The notes beneath the pieces are model-generated. The model was given only the letters and a program-made list of their open reading frames with translations. It made no database searches and was not told the origin of the DNA. A stretch of DNA of 9,935 nucleotides. Origin: Oscillospiraceae bacterium (lineage in GTDB: Bacteria > Bacillota_A > Clostridia > Oscillospirales > Oscillospiraceae). A program made the translations under genes and the position numbers. Of this stretch, positions 1 through 6,560 are shown piece after piece. Numbering within the stretch: position 1 is the stretch's first letter; every line of letters starts with the position of its first letter. The DNA lies in the NCBI GenBank assembly GCA_031265965.1, contig JAISBX010000174.1, positions 1 through 9,935 on the forward strand. Reading direction: 5' to 3'.

Positions 1-248
1 TTTATATATCCCGCGGTACCACTCAAATTGCGCGCGGCGCGCGCCACTCAGCGGGCTCCAACAAGCCCCCGGCCTTAACGCGGCCACACGGGAGTGCCTA
101 CTGACGCGAACCACCGCTCACGCGTTCAGGCTCCGGCTCGGAAGTGATAAGCGAACTGACGCCCCGTCCACCGGCTCGCACCACCCGCCGGCTCTCTGAT
201 GAACAAGACAGTCCCGCCGTCTTCGTCATAGCCTTTATCGCTGTAACT
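1..248 (-). promoter_or_regulatory. T-box riboswitch leader (probable tRNA-Phe), downstream gene off left edge
   Basis: Read on the minus strand this is a T-box leader, which binds an uncharged tRNA and switches transcription of an aminoacyl-tRNA synthetase or amino-acid gene. The hallmark UGGUACCGCGG is at 21-11. Stem I runs from about 239 to 146: its base pairs GATAA (239-235) with TTATC (150-146), and its distal part carries AGAGAGCC (197-190) and GGTGGTGCGAGCCGG (185-171), the usual AG-bulge and terminal-loop sequences. The 3' side of the specifier loop reads AGUUCGC; UUC at 155-153 followed by a purine suggests Phe. The UGGU bulge would pair with ACCA, fitting an A discriminator base as in tRNA-Phe. 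GUU (Val) in the same loop is the main alternative. The terminator and regulated gene (pheS would be the guess) lie beyond position 1. The T-box call is firm; the amino acid is inferred. Confidence 0.9.
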
Positions 249-254
249 GCGCGT

Positions 255-283
255 ATCCTATCACATGGTTCTGTGGTTGTCAA
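255..283 (-). promoter_or_regulatory. SigA-type promoter of the T-box leader
   Basis: On the minus strand, -35 TTGACA (283-278) is separated by exactly 17 nt from -10 TAGGAT (260-255). This places the start near 248, just before stem I of the T-box. The DNA upstream (284-325) is rich in A and T runs and could act as an UP element. Confidence 0.85.
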
Positions 284-344
284 GTGTTTTTTCATACCGA
301 AAAATTTAAAAAGCCTAATATTAATTACAGAAAGTTTTATGCGG

Positions 345-441
345 GGTTCTCATCAATTTTTGGTGTCGAGGCTTGTGATTGAAGATGTAGTCACAGCTTC
401 CGGCGCAAACCGGAAGCGGAAGTATAAAATAACCGAGAACC
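345..441. other. Gene-free interval with nested inverted repeats; possible structured RNA
   Basis: The interval between the T-box promoter and the end of degV has no convincing ORF. It shows nested complementarity: GGTTCTC (345-351) with GAGAACC (435-441); inside that, TGTGA (374-378) with TCACA (391-395); and directly next to it a perfect 8-bp hairpin, GCTTCCGG (396-403) with CCGGAAGC (410-417), around a 6-nt loop. Together these could fold as a three-way junction on either strand. No T-run follows the hairpin on either strand, so it is not a standard intrinsic terminator, though it lies about 110 nt past the degV stop. I do not recognise a known RNA family, and no promoter was found that clearly drives it. 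Confidence 0.35.
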
Positions 442-474
442 AGTAGTCGCCCCTTTCACCCCCGCGCAAAGCCG

Positions 475-503
475 TTGACAAATGCGGCGAAGGCGGCTAG
501 AAT
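475..503 (+). promoter_or_regulatory. Near-consensus promoter reading antisense into degV
   Basis: TTGACA (475-480) is followed after exactly 17 nt by TAGAAT (498-503), matching the SigA consensus at 11 of 12 positions. Transcription would start near 510 on the plus strand and run antisense through the 3' end of degV. No plausible plus-strand gene follows. It may drive an antisense RNA or be a chance match. Confidence 0.5.
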
Positions 504-529
504 GTGTAGGTGGGGCGGCGCTGGAGAGC

Positions 530-1417
530 TCAGTCGATCCGCTTGTCTCCCCAGAAGAAGAGAGCGACGGTGCCCGGTCCGGTGTGAGCGCCTATGACGG
601 TGCCTATGTCGTTTATCATGACCTTGCCGTCCATCCGTTTGAAGGTGCTCTGTACAAGCTCTGCCACGGCCTGCGCGTCTTCGAGGCACGCGGAATGGCT
701 AAGAAAGCACTTGCCGGTGTAATCGGCGCCGAACGTCGCGTGGCGCTTCATCTCATCCACCATGGCGGCGATGACCCGCTTCTTGCCGCGCTCTTTTGAC
801 CGCGGCGTGAGATGGCCCGTGTTGCTTACGTTCAGCAGGGGGCAGATGTTGAGCAGCGTGCCTAAGACGGCGGAGGTCGACGAGACGCGTCCGCCGCGCT
901 TTAAGTGTCTGAGGTCGCTTGTGAAAAACCAGTGGTGCAGATTGTACTTATTCTGCTCAAGCCACACGTTGAGCTCCTCGATGCCCATTCCTCCGTCGCG
1001 CAGATCGAGCGCCCCGTCGAGCAGCAGACCGTAACCTGAGGACGCCGCGAGCGAATCCACTACGTACAGCTTGCGCTCCGGATAGCGCTGCAGCAGCTCC
1101 TCGCGCGCGAGACGCGCCGAATTGACGGAGCCCGTGATGCCGGACGAGAGCGTGACGTGTATTATGTCCGTGCCCTCCGCCAGAATGGGTTCGAACATCG
1201 CGATGAACGCGTCCGTGTTGACCTGAGAGGTGACGGGCATGGCGCCCGCCGAAATTCTGGCGTAAAAATCCGGAAAAGAGATAGTCTTTCCAAAATCGTC
1301 CGGGTACTCAACGCCTTCCATCTCGAAATGGTACATCGCCACGGGTACGCCGCGTCTGATAAAGTATTCCTCTGGCAAATCGGCCGTAGAACAGCATGTG
1401 ACCTTATAGCTTCCCAA
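530..1417 (-). CDS. degV: DegV family protein (fatty-acid-binding type)
   Basis: The protein is 295 aa, the normal size for DegV proteins, which bind a fatty acid; some (FakB) present it to the kinase FakA. Visible family blocks are STADLPEE near residues 10-17, PVTSQ near 61-65, HVTLSSGITGS near 87-97, DSLAASSG near 121-128, RHLKRGGR near 170-177, KERGKKR near 208-214 and the C-terminal GTVIGAHTGPGTVALFF near 272-288. The Asp that usually precedes the first STxDL is Cys here. I chose the TTG at 1417 because GGAGG lies 9 nt upstream and the protein then begins, as usual for the family, with a short strand into STADL. The in-frame ATG at 1459 has no ribosome site and would translate through that GGAGG. 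No fakA partner is seen nearby. The fold is certain; the ligand and physiological role are not. Confidence 0.93.
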   Translation of the reverse strand: MGSYKVTCCSTADLPEEYFIRRGVPVAMYHFEMEGVEYPDDFGKTISFPDFYARISAGAMPVTSQVNTDAFIAMFEPILAEGTDIIHVTLSSGITGSVNSARLAREELLQRYPERKLYVVDSLAASSGYGLLLDGALDLRDGGMGIEELNVWLEQNKYNLHHWFFTSDLRHLKRGGRVSSTSAVLGTLLNICPLLNVSNTGHLTPRSKERGKKRVIAAMVDEMKRHATFGADYTGKCFLSHSACLEDAQAVAELVQSTFKRMDGKVMINDIGTVIGAHTGPGTVALFFWGDKRID

Positions 1418-1426
1418 AAACCTGCA

Positions 1427-1431
1427 CCTCC
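1427..1431 (-). promoter_or_regulatory. Ribosome binding site deciding the degV TTG start
   Basis: GGAGG on the minus strand ends 9 nt before TTG at 1417-1415. It supports the non-ATG start over the upstream ATG at 1459. Confidence 0.8.
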
Positions 1432-1444
1432 GAAAACACTGAAA

Positions 1445-1471
1445 TTGACTGCGGTACATATGTGTTATGAA
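1445..1471 (+). promoter_or_regulatory. Possible extended -10 promoter for the xre gene
   Basis: TTGACT (1445-1450) is followed after a short 15-nt spacer by TATGAA (1466-1471), preceded by the TGn extended -10 element (1463-1465). It is the best plus-strand candidate upstream of the xre gene, but the spacer is suboptimal and the leader would be about 145 nt long. Confidence 0.3.
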
Positions 1472-1489
1472 TTCCGCACATTAAGTGAG

Positions 1490-1518
1490 ATTATAAACGC
1501 CCGCCGTCCTCATTGCAA
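1490..1518 (-). promoter_or_regulatory. degV promoter
   Basis: On the minus strand TTGCAA (1518-1513) and a perfect TATAAT (1495-1490) are 17 nt apart. Transcription would start near 1483, giving a leader of about 66 nt before the TTG start at 1417. Confidence 0.75.
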
Positions 1519-1560
1519 GGAATTTAGCGCCGTTACCGCTCTATTATGCGCGATACGCAG

Positions 1561-1596
1561 GGTAGAACGGCGGATACGGGCTCTACGCCCGGTAGA
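1561..1596. repeat. GGTAGA / TCTAC repeats upstream of xre; possible operator
   Basis: GGTAGA occurs at 1561-1566 and 1591-1596 (as GGTAGAA both times, exactly 30 bp apart), and the inverse TCTAC is at 1582-1586. The last two form the palindrome TCTAC-gcccg-GTAGA just upstream of the xre ribosome site. A short GC hairpin, CGGGC (1577-1581) with GCCCG (1587-1591), overlaps them. Autoregulation by the XRE protein is a guess from position. Confidence 0.3.
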
Positions 1597-1623
1597 ATTT
1601 ACATTATATGGAAGGAAATCCGG

Positions 1624-2280
1624 ATGGAAATACCCGGCCTGAGCGCGAGGATCACAAACCCTGACGAGATGCAGCTAAAAAAGCGCATCGCCGAGAATTT
1701 GATATACTACAGGAAGCTGTCCGGAATGACGCAGACCGAGCTGGCCGCTCGCATAAACTATTCCGACAAATCCGTATCCAAGTGGGAGCGCGCGGGCGGC
1801 ACGCCAGACGTCTATGTGCTCACGCTGCTGGCGTCCCTCTACGGTGTGACGCTCAACGACATAATAAGCGAGAACGCGCCGACGCCGCCACGCGACCCGC
1901 ACGGAGAGCTTCGGCGGCGCGTCATAGTCTGTCTTCTGTCGGTGGTGTTCGCGTGGTTCGTCGCCACGGTGATATACGCCGCGCTCCGCGTCATCGTTCC
2001 GTCGTTTGAGTGGGCGGGCTATATCTTTCTTCCTGCGCCACCGGCGAGCTGCGTGATCTTTCTTGTGTTCGCGTCCGTCTGGTGGGGCTACGCAGTGCGG
2101 TTCGCTTCGGTGAGCGCGCTTATCTGGTGCGTTGCGGCGTGCCTGTACTATGTGGATCCGCTGAACCGCCTTTCGTTGCTGCTAACTGTAGTTATCCCAC
2201 TGCAACTGCTGGCGCTTCTGTGGTTCATGATGAAAAAGCAGTCCGCAAAAAAGGGCGGCGGCGGACGCGACAGGCGCTGA
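1624..2280 (+). CDS. XRE-family HTH regulator with four-helix membrane tail
   Basis: This 218-aa protein starts at the ATG at 1624, which has AAGGA 7 nt upstream (1612-1616). Residues about 18-80 are an XRE/Cro-type helix-turn-helix, with MTQTELAARI (35-44) and the recognition-helix segment SDKSVSKWERA (47-57), the usual signature of DNA-binding SinR/Cro-like proteins. After a Pro-rich hinge (86-92) and an RRR patch (97-99), hydrophobic segments near 100-120, 132-152, 155-176 and 183-203 predict four membrane helices, and a basic Lys/Gly/Arg tail ends the protein. Such membrane-tethered XRE regulators are common in Clostridia, but their signals are rarely known. It diverges from degV and converges with the kinase/hydrolase operon, so it could regulate either or only itself. 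The family call is secure; target and ligand are unknown. Confidence 0.88.
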   Translation: MEIPGLSARITNPDEMQLKKRIAENLIYYRKLSGMTQTELAARINYSDKSVSKWERAGGTPDVYVLTLLASLYGVTLNDIISENAPTPPRDPHGELRRRVIVCLLSVVFAWFVATVIYAALRVIVPSFEWAGYIFLPAPPASCVIFLVFASVWWGYAVRFASVSALIWCVAACLYYVDPLNRLSLLLTVVIPLQLLALLWFMMKKQSAKKGGGGRDRR

Positions 2281-2296
2281 GAATGCCGGTCGCGTC
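2264..2296. terminator. Hairpin between convergent genes, possible bidirectional terminator
   Basis: GACGCGAC (2264-2271) pairs with GTCGCGTC (2289-2296). After one mismatch, GGC (2273-2275) pairs with GCC (2285-2287), leaving a 9-nt loop. On the plus strand only TTT follows. On the minus strand a run of six T comes about 12 nt later (2252-2247). It overlaps the xre stop and sits 9 nt past the stop of the amidase gene, the expected place for a shared terminator, but neither tail is classical. Confidence 0.5.
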
Positions 2297-2304
2297 TTTC
2301 CGCG

Positions 2305-4347
2305 TTACTGCGCGGCAATCAACCCGTACACGGCCTTGCTGATCTCGCCGCAGATTGCGTAGATGCCATTGGCGTCTCTGGAACCGCTCGCGCCGGAGGT
2401 CAGAACCACGACTCCGTTTTTGCTGATTGGGTTATACGATATAAGGTTGTATACGCCGTAGTTGCTGCCGGTGTGGTAGTATAGCTCGGGCTCGCCGTAC
2501 AGATTTGTCCGGCGCAGCAGAGGCAGGCACTGCTCAAACACACCGTCCGGTTTTCCATGCGAGCTCTCCATCAGTGCGACAGATTCGCGAGACATAACGG
2601 AAACTTCGCCATATATGCCGTCGTTTACCAATACGGATATCAGCTTGGCGAGATCGTGAGCGCTGATCGTTAGACCGCCGGGGAACTCTTCCCCGCGTTC
2701 TCCGGGAAACGTGCTTCCGAGAGTTTTCTTCTGCTCTTCGACGGATCGGCCGACCGAACCGCCCTCCCAATACAGCGTCGCCAAGCTTTCCGTATCGGAG
2801 ATACTGCCGCTGCCGAACGCCGCGTCTATTCCCAGCGGGGCAAACAGCTCGCGTGCGGCAATAGAGTTCACTGTCTCGCCCACCGCCGTCTCTATAGTGA
2901 CTCCCAGCGTTGCGAATCCGTAGTTATTGTAAGCCCATGAGCTTATAGCGCCCGGCGTGTTTTTTCCGAAACAGCTGCCGTTGAGCAACCTGCTCCTGAC
3001 GAGTTCGCCTCCCGCCTCAAATCCGTAGTCGTACACAAGTATCGAGGACGTGTGGGACATGATCTGTCTAATCGTTATGGGAATATCCGTGTGGTTCGGA
3101 TTCCTGATACTCGCGCCCCAGTAATCCCCGATATCCGCGTCGATATCCAAGGCGCCACGCTCGCGCAGCTTCATTGCCGTCATCGCCAGAACGACCTTTG
3201 AAATGGACGCGACGCGCATCTTTATATTTGGATCCATAGCTCTTGTGCCCTTGGTCGCGTCGCCGTACACGAACGTGCCGGCGATTCTTCCGCCGCTGAC
3301 CACAGCCACTTGAACGCCGACCGCGCCGTACTTGCGCGACGCGGCGTCGACTGCGGCCTGAATTTTCTCCGCCGTATCCGCCGATAAGTCCTCCGCCTGA
3401 TTATCGCCGGAACCGTCCGCACCCGTCCAAATAGTTTTAAGTGTATTACTCCAGCTGACGACTCCGCGAGCGAGCCCCTCGGCGCAGAGCTCCTGATATT
3501 CGGGTGTCGTGAGCTTTTTGTCCTCTTCCTCGTTCGTCATGAACCCGAGCTCAATGAGCACCGCAGGCACCGTGGACCAATTGAACCCGCTTAGGTCGCG
3601 CCGCCCGATGACGCCCTGATCTTTTGCGCCCGTAACGAGAATGAAATCCTTGAAAATGACCTCTCCCGCCGCCCGGCTCGCGTCATTGACTGCGGCGGTG
3701 ATTTGAGAGTCTGGAACGTGCATAGACGCGCCGCTGACGCCCGTGTCCTCGCTCCCGTCGGCGTGGATGCGTATGACCAGATCGACTCCCGCTTCATTCA
3801 TCATTGTCGCCCGCTCGACATTGGAGACGTCCACGTCCGCTGTCCGCCGCACCATCACGACCTCCGCGCCGAGACTGAGGAGCTTTTCCTCCAACAGCAG
3901 AGCGACGCTGAGGTTCACCTCATGCTCCGGCACGCGCGTCACGCGGCCCTGCGTCCCGGACGTAACCTTGGGTTTTGTCTCGCTTGATCCGGGAGCTACG
4001 GGTTCCTGCGCGGAGTTCCCCTTGCCCTGATGCCCGGCGTCGATTCCGAGCTTCAAACCTCTGAGCGGGGACTGCTCATCCCGCTGTCCCGCGCCGTCCG
4101 GCGACGCCGACGCGGAGGGCTCCGGATCTTCCGTTGTAACGGAAGGCGCAGGCATATCCGTACGCTCCGGCTCATCAGGAGACTCCGACGGCGTAACCGT
4201 AACCGCCGAAGATGTCCTCACGTCCGTTACCGGCACGCTTGGCAGTGCGCTGTCCTCCGGTTTTGTCTCGCCGCATCCGGCGAGCGTAAGCGCTAGCACC
4301 AGAAGTATCGCGAACGCGCGAATATGGATATTAGTGTGTGTCTTCAT
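2305..4347 (-). CDS. Lipoprotein fusing Amidase_3 (MurNAc-L-Ala amidase) to an SxxK serine hydrolase
   Basis: From the ATG at 4347 the protein is 680 aa. Residues 1-25 are a lipoprotein signal peptide with lipobox LAGC (Cys25), so it is predicted to be anchored outside the membrane. A Ser/Thr/Pro-rich linker reaches about residue 94. The Amidase_3 domain (about 97-300) keeps its zinc ligands His106 (DAGHQG), Glu141 and His195 (IRIHADG) and catalytic Glu266 (LIELGFMTN); the family cuts the bond between MurNAc and L-Ala. The second domain (about 320-680) has the beta-lactamase/DD-peptidase/AmiE fold with SISK (Ser381, Lys384), YNN (Tyr473, Asn475) and HTG (625-627). It may be a DD-peptidase, an AmiE-like amidase or an esterase. 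The gene overlaps the preceding kinase gene by 17 nt, suggesting translational coupling. The start is the weak point: GGAG is 13 nt from this ATG, and an in-frame ATG at 4368 would add seven residues but has no ribosome site. Confidence 0.92.
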   Translation of the reverse strand: MKTHTNIHIRAFAILLVLALTLAGCGETKPEDSALPSVPVTDVRTSSAVTVTPSESPDEPERTDMPAPSVTTEDPEPSASASPDGAGQRDEQSPLRGLKLGIDAGHQGKGNSAQEPVAPGSSETKPKVTSGTQGRVTRVPEHEVNLSVALLLEEKLLSLGAEVVMVRRTADVDVSNVERATMMNEAGVDLVIRIHADGSEDTGVSGASMHVPDSQITAAVNDASRAAGEVIFKDFILVTGAKDQGVIGRRDLSGFNWSTVPAVLIELGFMTNEEEDKKLTTPEYQELCAEGLARGVVSWSNTLKTIWTGADGSGDNQAEDLSADTAEKIQAAVDAASRKYGAVGVQVAVVSGGRIAGTFVYGDATKGTRAMDPNIKMRVASISKVVLAMTAMKLRERGALDIDADIGDYWGASIRNPNHTDIPITIRQIMSHTSSILVYDYGFEAGGELVRSRLLNGSCFGKNTPGAISSWAYNNYGFATLGVTIETAVGETVNSIAARELFAPLGIDAAFGSGSISDTESLATLYWEGGSVGRSVEEQKKTLGSTFPGERGEEFPGGLTISAHDLAKLISVLVNDGIYGEVSVMSRESVALMESSHGKPDGVFEQCLPLLRRTNLYGEPELYYHTGSNYGVYNLISYNPISKNGVVVLTSGASGSRDANGIYAICGEISKAVYGLIAAQ

Positions 4348-6493
4348 AATTTCGTATAATCTCCGCATTTTTAATTTCTATTGGCGACATAAAGTTCCGG
4401 ACGTTTGCGTCGAAATACTCGGGCTCATACAGCCCAACGTACCACGGCTGCGCGTTGAAATAATCCTGAAATTCAACCGCTTGGAATTTCCGCCCGTGCC
4501 TTGCGTACAGTTCGTTTCGGGCGAGCTTAAGATCCCAGTCCGTCAGCCCGTACAAGTCGCTGTCCGTGAGCAATCGCTCGTCGCTGTATGGGATGATGTA
4601 GTAGTAGTCGGGGTCGTAGTAGTAATCCCCGTAGTCATAGACTATGTCGGCTATATCAAGCAGCATGACGTCGGTCCGTGCCGCGAGGTCAAATTCCATT
4701 AAGAACATCCCATATTCGCTGTTACCGTCATAGCTGTCCGCGTGATATATTAAGCCGTCGCCGTCATAAAGGATACACCTAGACGTCAAGCCAAACCCAG
4801 CGTACTCATAGAGCCGCGTACCGTCGTACCTAATCAACTGAACGTAACCGTCAATATCGGTCCCGCTGCTGTACGAGTATATTTCTACATATCCGTCGTC
4901 CGCATCAAAATCTATAGGCTCGACGACTACGCCGTCATTCCAATCGTCGTCCCAAGACAACTCGCTCCCGCCGACGCGCAGGGAGATATGGGTGGGGTTA
5001 TTTCCGGAAGCGTTCCGGATCTCAGAAATTTCGATTTGGAGCTCGTCGATTATGTTATCGCCGTTGAGGTCGATATTGTAACGGGCTTCATTGCCGTAGT
5101 TGGCCGCGATCCATCCGCGCGAGCCGACTGAATATAACCCCGTCTCATCTCTCATGTCGTTAAAAAATTGGTATGGGAACGGGGGCTCTTCGCCGGCTTC
5201 AATTACCTTAGCCGGAGAGGTCTGTGAAGGTGCCGGCGGCACCGGCGTATTTGCCGATATTGTGCCGCCTCCGCTGTTCCCGCCAATGCTGCCGCCCCCG
5301 ATGTCTGCTGCCGGCGTTGCGATTGGTCCGTCTTCGGCGCCGCCTCGCTCCGCGTTGGGTTTTCCGTTAAGGAGAAACACGCTTAGCAGCACTATGCCGA
5401 CAACAATCAGACCGCCGGCGCCCGCGAGGATTGGCACGAGAGGCGGGTTTTTCTTCGGCGCGGATCCCGGCGGCTGTACGCTTGACGTTGGCGCCGCGGC
5501 GGCTTGCGGCGCCGCTTTCGGTGCAGGGCGGATAAGCACAGTCTCTCCGAGCAGCGCCGATTTGAACTCCTCCATACTCTGAAAGCGGTCGGCGGCGTCA
5601 ACCTCCAGCGCTTTCATTATCGCTTCCTCGGCGTGAGCGGGCAGCTTTATTCCTCGAACCGACGGCTCGACTATTTCGTCGCTCTCCATGCGTTCGAGCG
5701 ATTCAGGCGGCAGATAGCCCGTAAGCGAAGCGTAGAACGTAGCGCCGAGCGCGTACACATCGGTAAAAGGTCCCTGTCGGCTGCGGCGCATATACTGTTC
5801 CTTCGGAGTGTACCCGGGCTTCAGTACGGCGTCAAAGCTGTGGCTCTTTTCGCCCAGACTGTACTGCGCCGCGCCGAAGTCGAGGAGTTTGACCTCGCCG
5901 TCGTGTGTTATATATATGTTGTCCGCCGCTATGTCGCGGTGTATTACTCCGTTTGAGTGTACCGTCGCGAGAGTGTCAATAACCGGAACGAGAATACGCT
6001 CCGCGTCCTCATACGGTATCTTGCCGCCGTTGTTCTTCAGGGAGGCTTTCAGTGAAACGCCCTCAACGTAATCCATCACGAAGTAAGAGGTGCCGTTTTC
6101 GTCGAAGAACGTCCTCACTGCGGCGATGCCGCGCACATTGCCGAGCGCGGCGAGCGTGCGCGCCTCGTCGAGAAAGCTCTGCTTGCCGTACTCGAAGTTT
6201 TCCAGCTTCTCACCGGAGAATGCCGCCGCCATCGTCGTTCCGGGCGTACGTGTACACAACGCTTCTGGCAGATATTCCTTAATGGCGACCTTTAGCCGTA
6301 ACTTGGGATCGAACGCGACGTACGTTATTCCGAATCCGCCCTGACCGAGCACGCGCCCCAATATGTACTGCCCGCCAAGAACGGTTCCCGCTTCCAGCGC
6401 GGTTGGGTATTTATCAAGATTGCTTGCGTTATCATACCCGCAATGCGGGCAAGGCGCCGCGTCTATTTCATTGAAACAGTTGTAGCAGTACAT
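4331..6493 (-). CDS. Receptor-like Ser/Thr protein kinase with zinc ribbon and YARHG ectodomain
   Basis: The protein is 720 aa. A zinc ribbon (Cys3, Cys6, Cys15, Cys18) leads into a Hanks-type kinase domain (about 42-315) with glycine loop LGQGGFG, ATP-binding Lys72 (VAIKEY), catalytic loop HRDIAADN (Asp187, Asn192) and DFG (Asp205), so it should be active. A Pro/Ala linker precedes one membrane helix (about 353-376). The ectodomain has a Gly/Ser/Pro linker, an EF-hand-like acidic loop (DLNGDNIIDE, 475-484), more Asp-rich segments, a Tyr/Asp-rich stretch (about 618-633) and a C-terminal YARHG domain (about 640-695; ELYARHGR near 661-668). The ATG at 6493 has GGAGGA 7 nt upstream; an in-frame TTG five codons earlier overlaps that site and is rejected. 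It probably phosphorylates cytoplasmic targets in response to an extracellular signal. PASTA repeats, as in the muropeptide-sensing kinase PrkC, are absent. The ligand is unknown. Confidence 0.95.
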   Translation of the reverse strand: MYCYNCFNEIDAAPCPHCGYDNASNLDKYPTALEAGTVLGGQYILGRVLGQGGFGITYVAFDPKLRLKVAIKEYLPEALCTRTPGTTMAAAFSGEKLENFEYGKQSFLDEARTLAALGNVRGIAAVRTFFDENGTSYFVMDYVEGVSLKASLKNNGGKIPYEDAERILVPVIDTLATVHSNGVIHRDIAADNIYITHDGEVKLLDFGAAQYSLGEKSHSFDAVLKPGYTPKEQYMRRSRQGPFTDVYALGATFYASLTGYLPPESLERMESDEIVEPSVRGIKLPAHAEEAIMKALEVDAADRFQSMEEFKSALLGETVLIRPAPKAAPQAAAAPTSSVQPPGSAPKKNPPLVPILAGAGGLIVVGIVLLSVFLLNGKPNAERGGAEDGPIATPAADIGGGSIGGNSGGGTISANTPVPPAPSQTSPAKVIEAGEEPPFPYQFFNDMRDETGLYSVGSRGWIAANYGNEARYNIDLNGDNIIDELQIEISEIRNASGNNPTHISLRVGGSELSWDDDWNDGVVVEPIDFDADDGYVEIYSYSSGTDIDGYVQLIRYDGTRLYEYAGFGLTSRCILYDGDGLIYHADSYDGNSEYGMFLMEFDLAARTDVMLLDIADIVYDYGDYYYDPDYYYIIPYSDERLLTDSDLYGLTDWDLKLARNELYARHGRKFQAVEFQDYFNAQPWYVGLYEPEYFDANVRNFMSPIEIKNAEIIRNYEDTH
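4598..4640. repeat. GTA-rich repetitive tract encoding Tyr/Asp-rich stretch
   Basis: Clusters of GTAGTAGTA on the plus strand are separated by TCGGGG and TAATCCCC. They encode the Tyr/Asp-rich stretch of the upstream kinase ectodomain. The two clusters look like an imperfect duplication and could be prone to slippage. Confidence 0.4.
5349..6172 (-). repeat. Kinase duplication, copy 1
   Basis: This segment aligns almost base for base with 9115-9935. It covers the kinase domain from its N-lobe onward, the cytoplasmic linker and the membrane helix. Similarity stops abruptly just outside the membrane helix, after the sequence encoding NG(K/R)P(N/D)AE. The only length difference is 3 nt, in the linker. 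Confidence 0.9.
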
Positions 6494-6500
6494 AAACGAT

Positions 6501-6506
6501 TCCTCC
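6501..6506 (-). promoter_or_regulatory. Ribosome binding site deciding the kinase start at 6493
   Basis: GGAGGA on the minus strand lies 7 nt before ATG at 6493-6491. The in-frame TTG at 6508 overlaps this site, so the ATG is the likely start. Confidence 0.85.
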
Positions 6507-6522
6507 AAGTCTGCGGTTTCAA

Positions 6523-6535
6523 TAGACCTTGTCTA
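6523..6535. repeat. Small palindrome in the GH3-kinase gap
   Basis: TAGAC-ctt-GTCTA is a perfect 5-bp inverted repeat in the 67-nt gap between the hexosaminidase and kinase genes. It might be an operator or RNA processing site, but it is short enough to arise by chance. No convincing promoter is seen in this gap. Confidence 0.25.
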
Positions 6536-6560
6536 CAATCAATGGGCAGATACTCATAAA

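Noticed and set aside
144..446. Plus-strand open frame of about 100 codons across the T-box region
   Set aside because: It lies opposite the T-box leader and its promoter, has no ribosome site and encodes no recognisable protein.
448..517. CGCCCC (448-453) and GGGGCG (512-517) as a degV terminator
   Set aside because: Only 6 bp with a loop near 58 nt and no T-run; better explained by GC-rich chance pairing.
482..799. Plus-strand open frame just after the antisense promoter at 475-503
   Set aside because: Its start codon precedes the predicted transcription start near 510, and it is antisense to conserved degV sequence.
1542..1547. TATTAT as the -10 box of the xre gene
   Set aside because: No acceptable -35 sequence lies 16-18 nt upstream and there is no extended -10 element.
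2305..4347. Calling the serine-hydrolase half a true antibiotic-resistance beta-lactamase
   Set aside because: The SxxK, YxN and HTG motifs are shared by DD-peptidases, esterases and AmiE-type amidases; fusion to a wall amidase and a neighbouring NagZ point to peptidoglycan metabolism instead.
5100..5582. Plus-strand open frame of 160 codons opposite the downstream kinase
   Set aside because: It is the complement of the kinase linker and membrane region; its Pro/Ala-rich product reflects GC-rich codons on the other strand.
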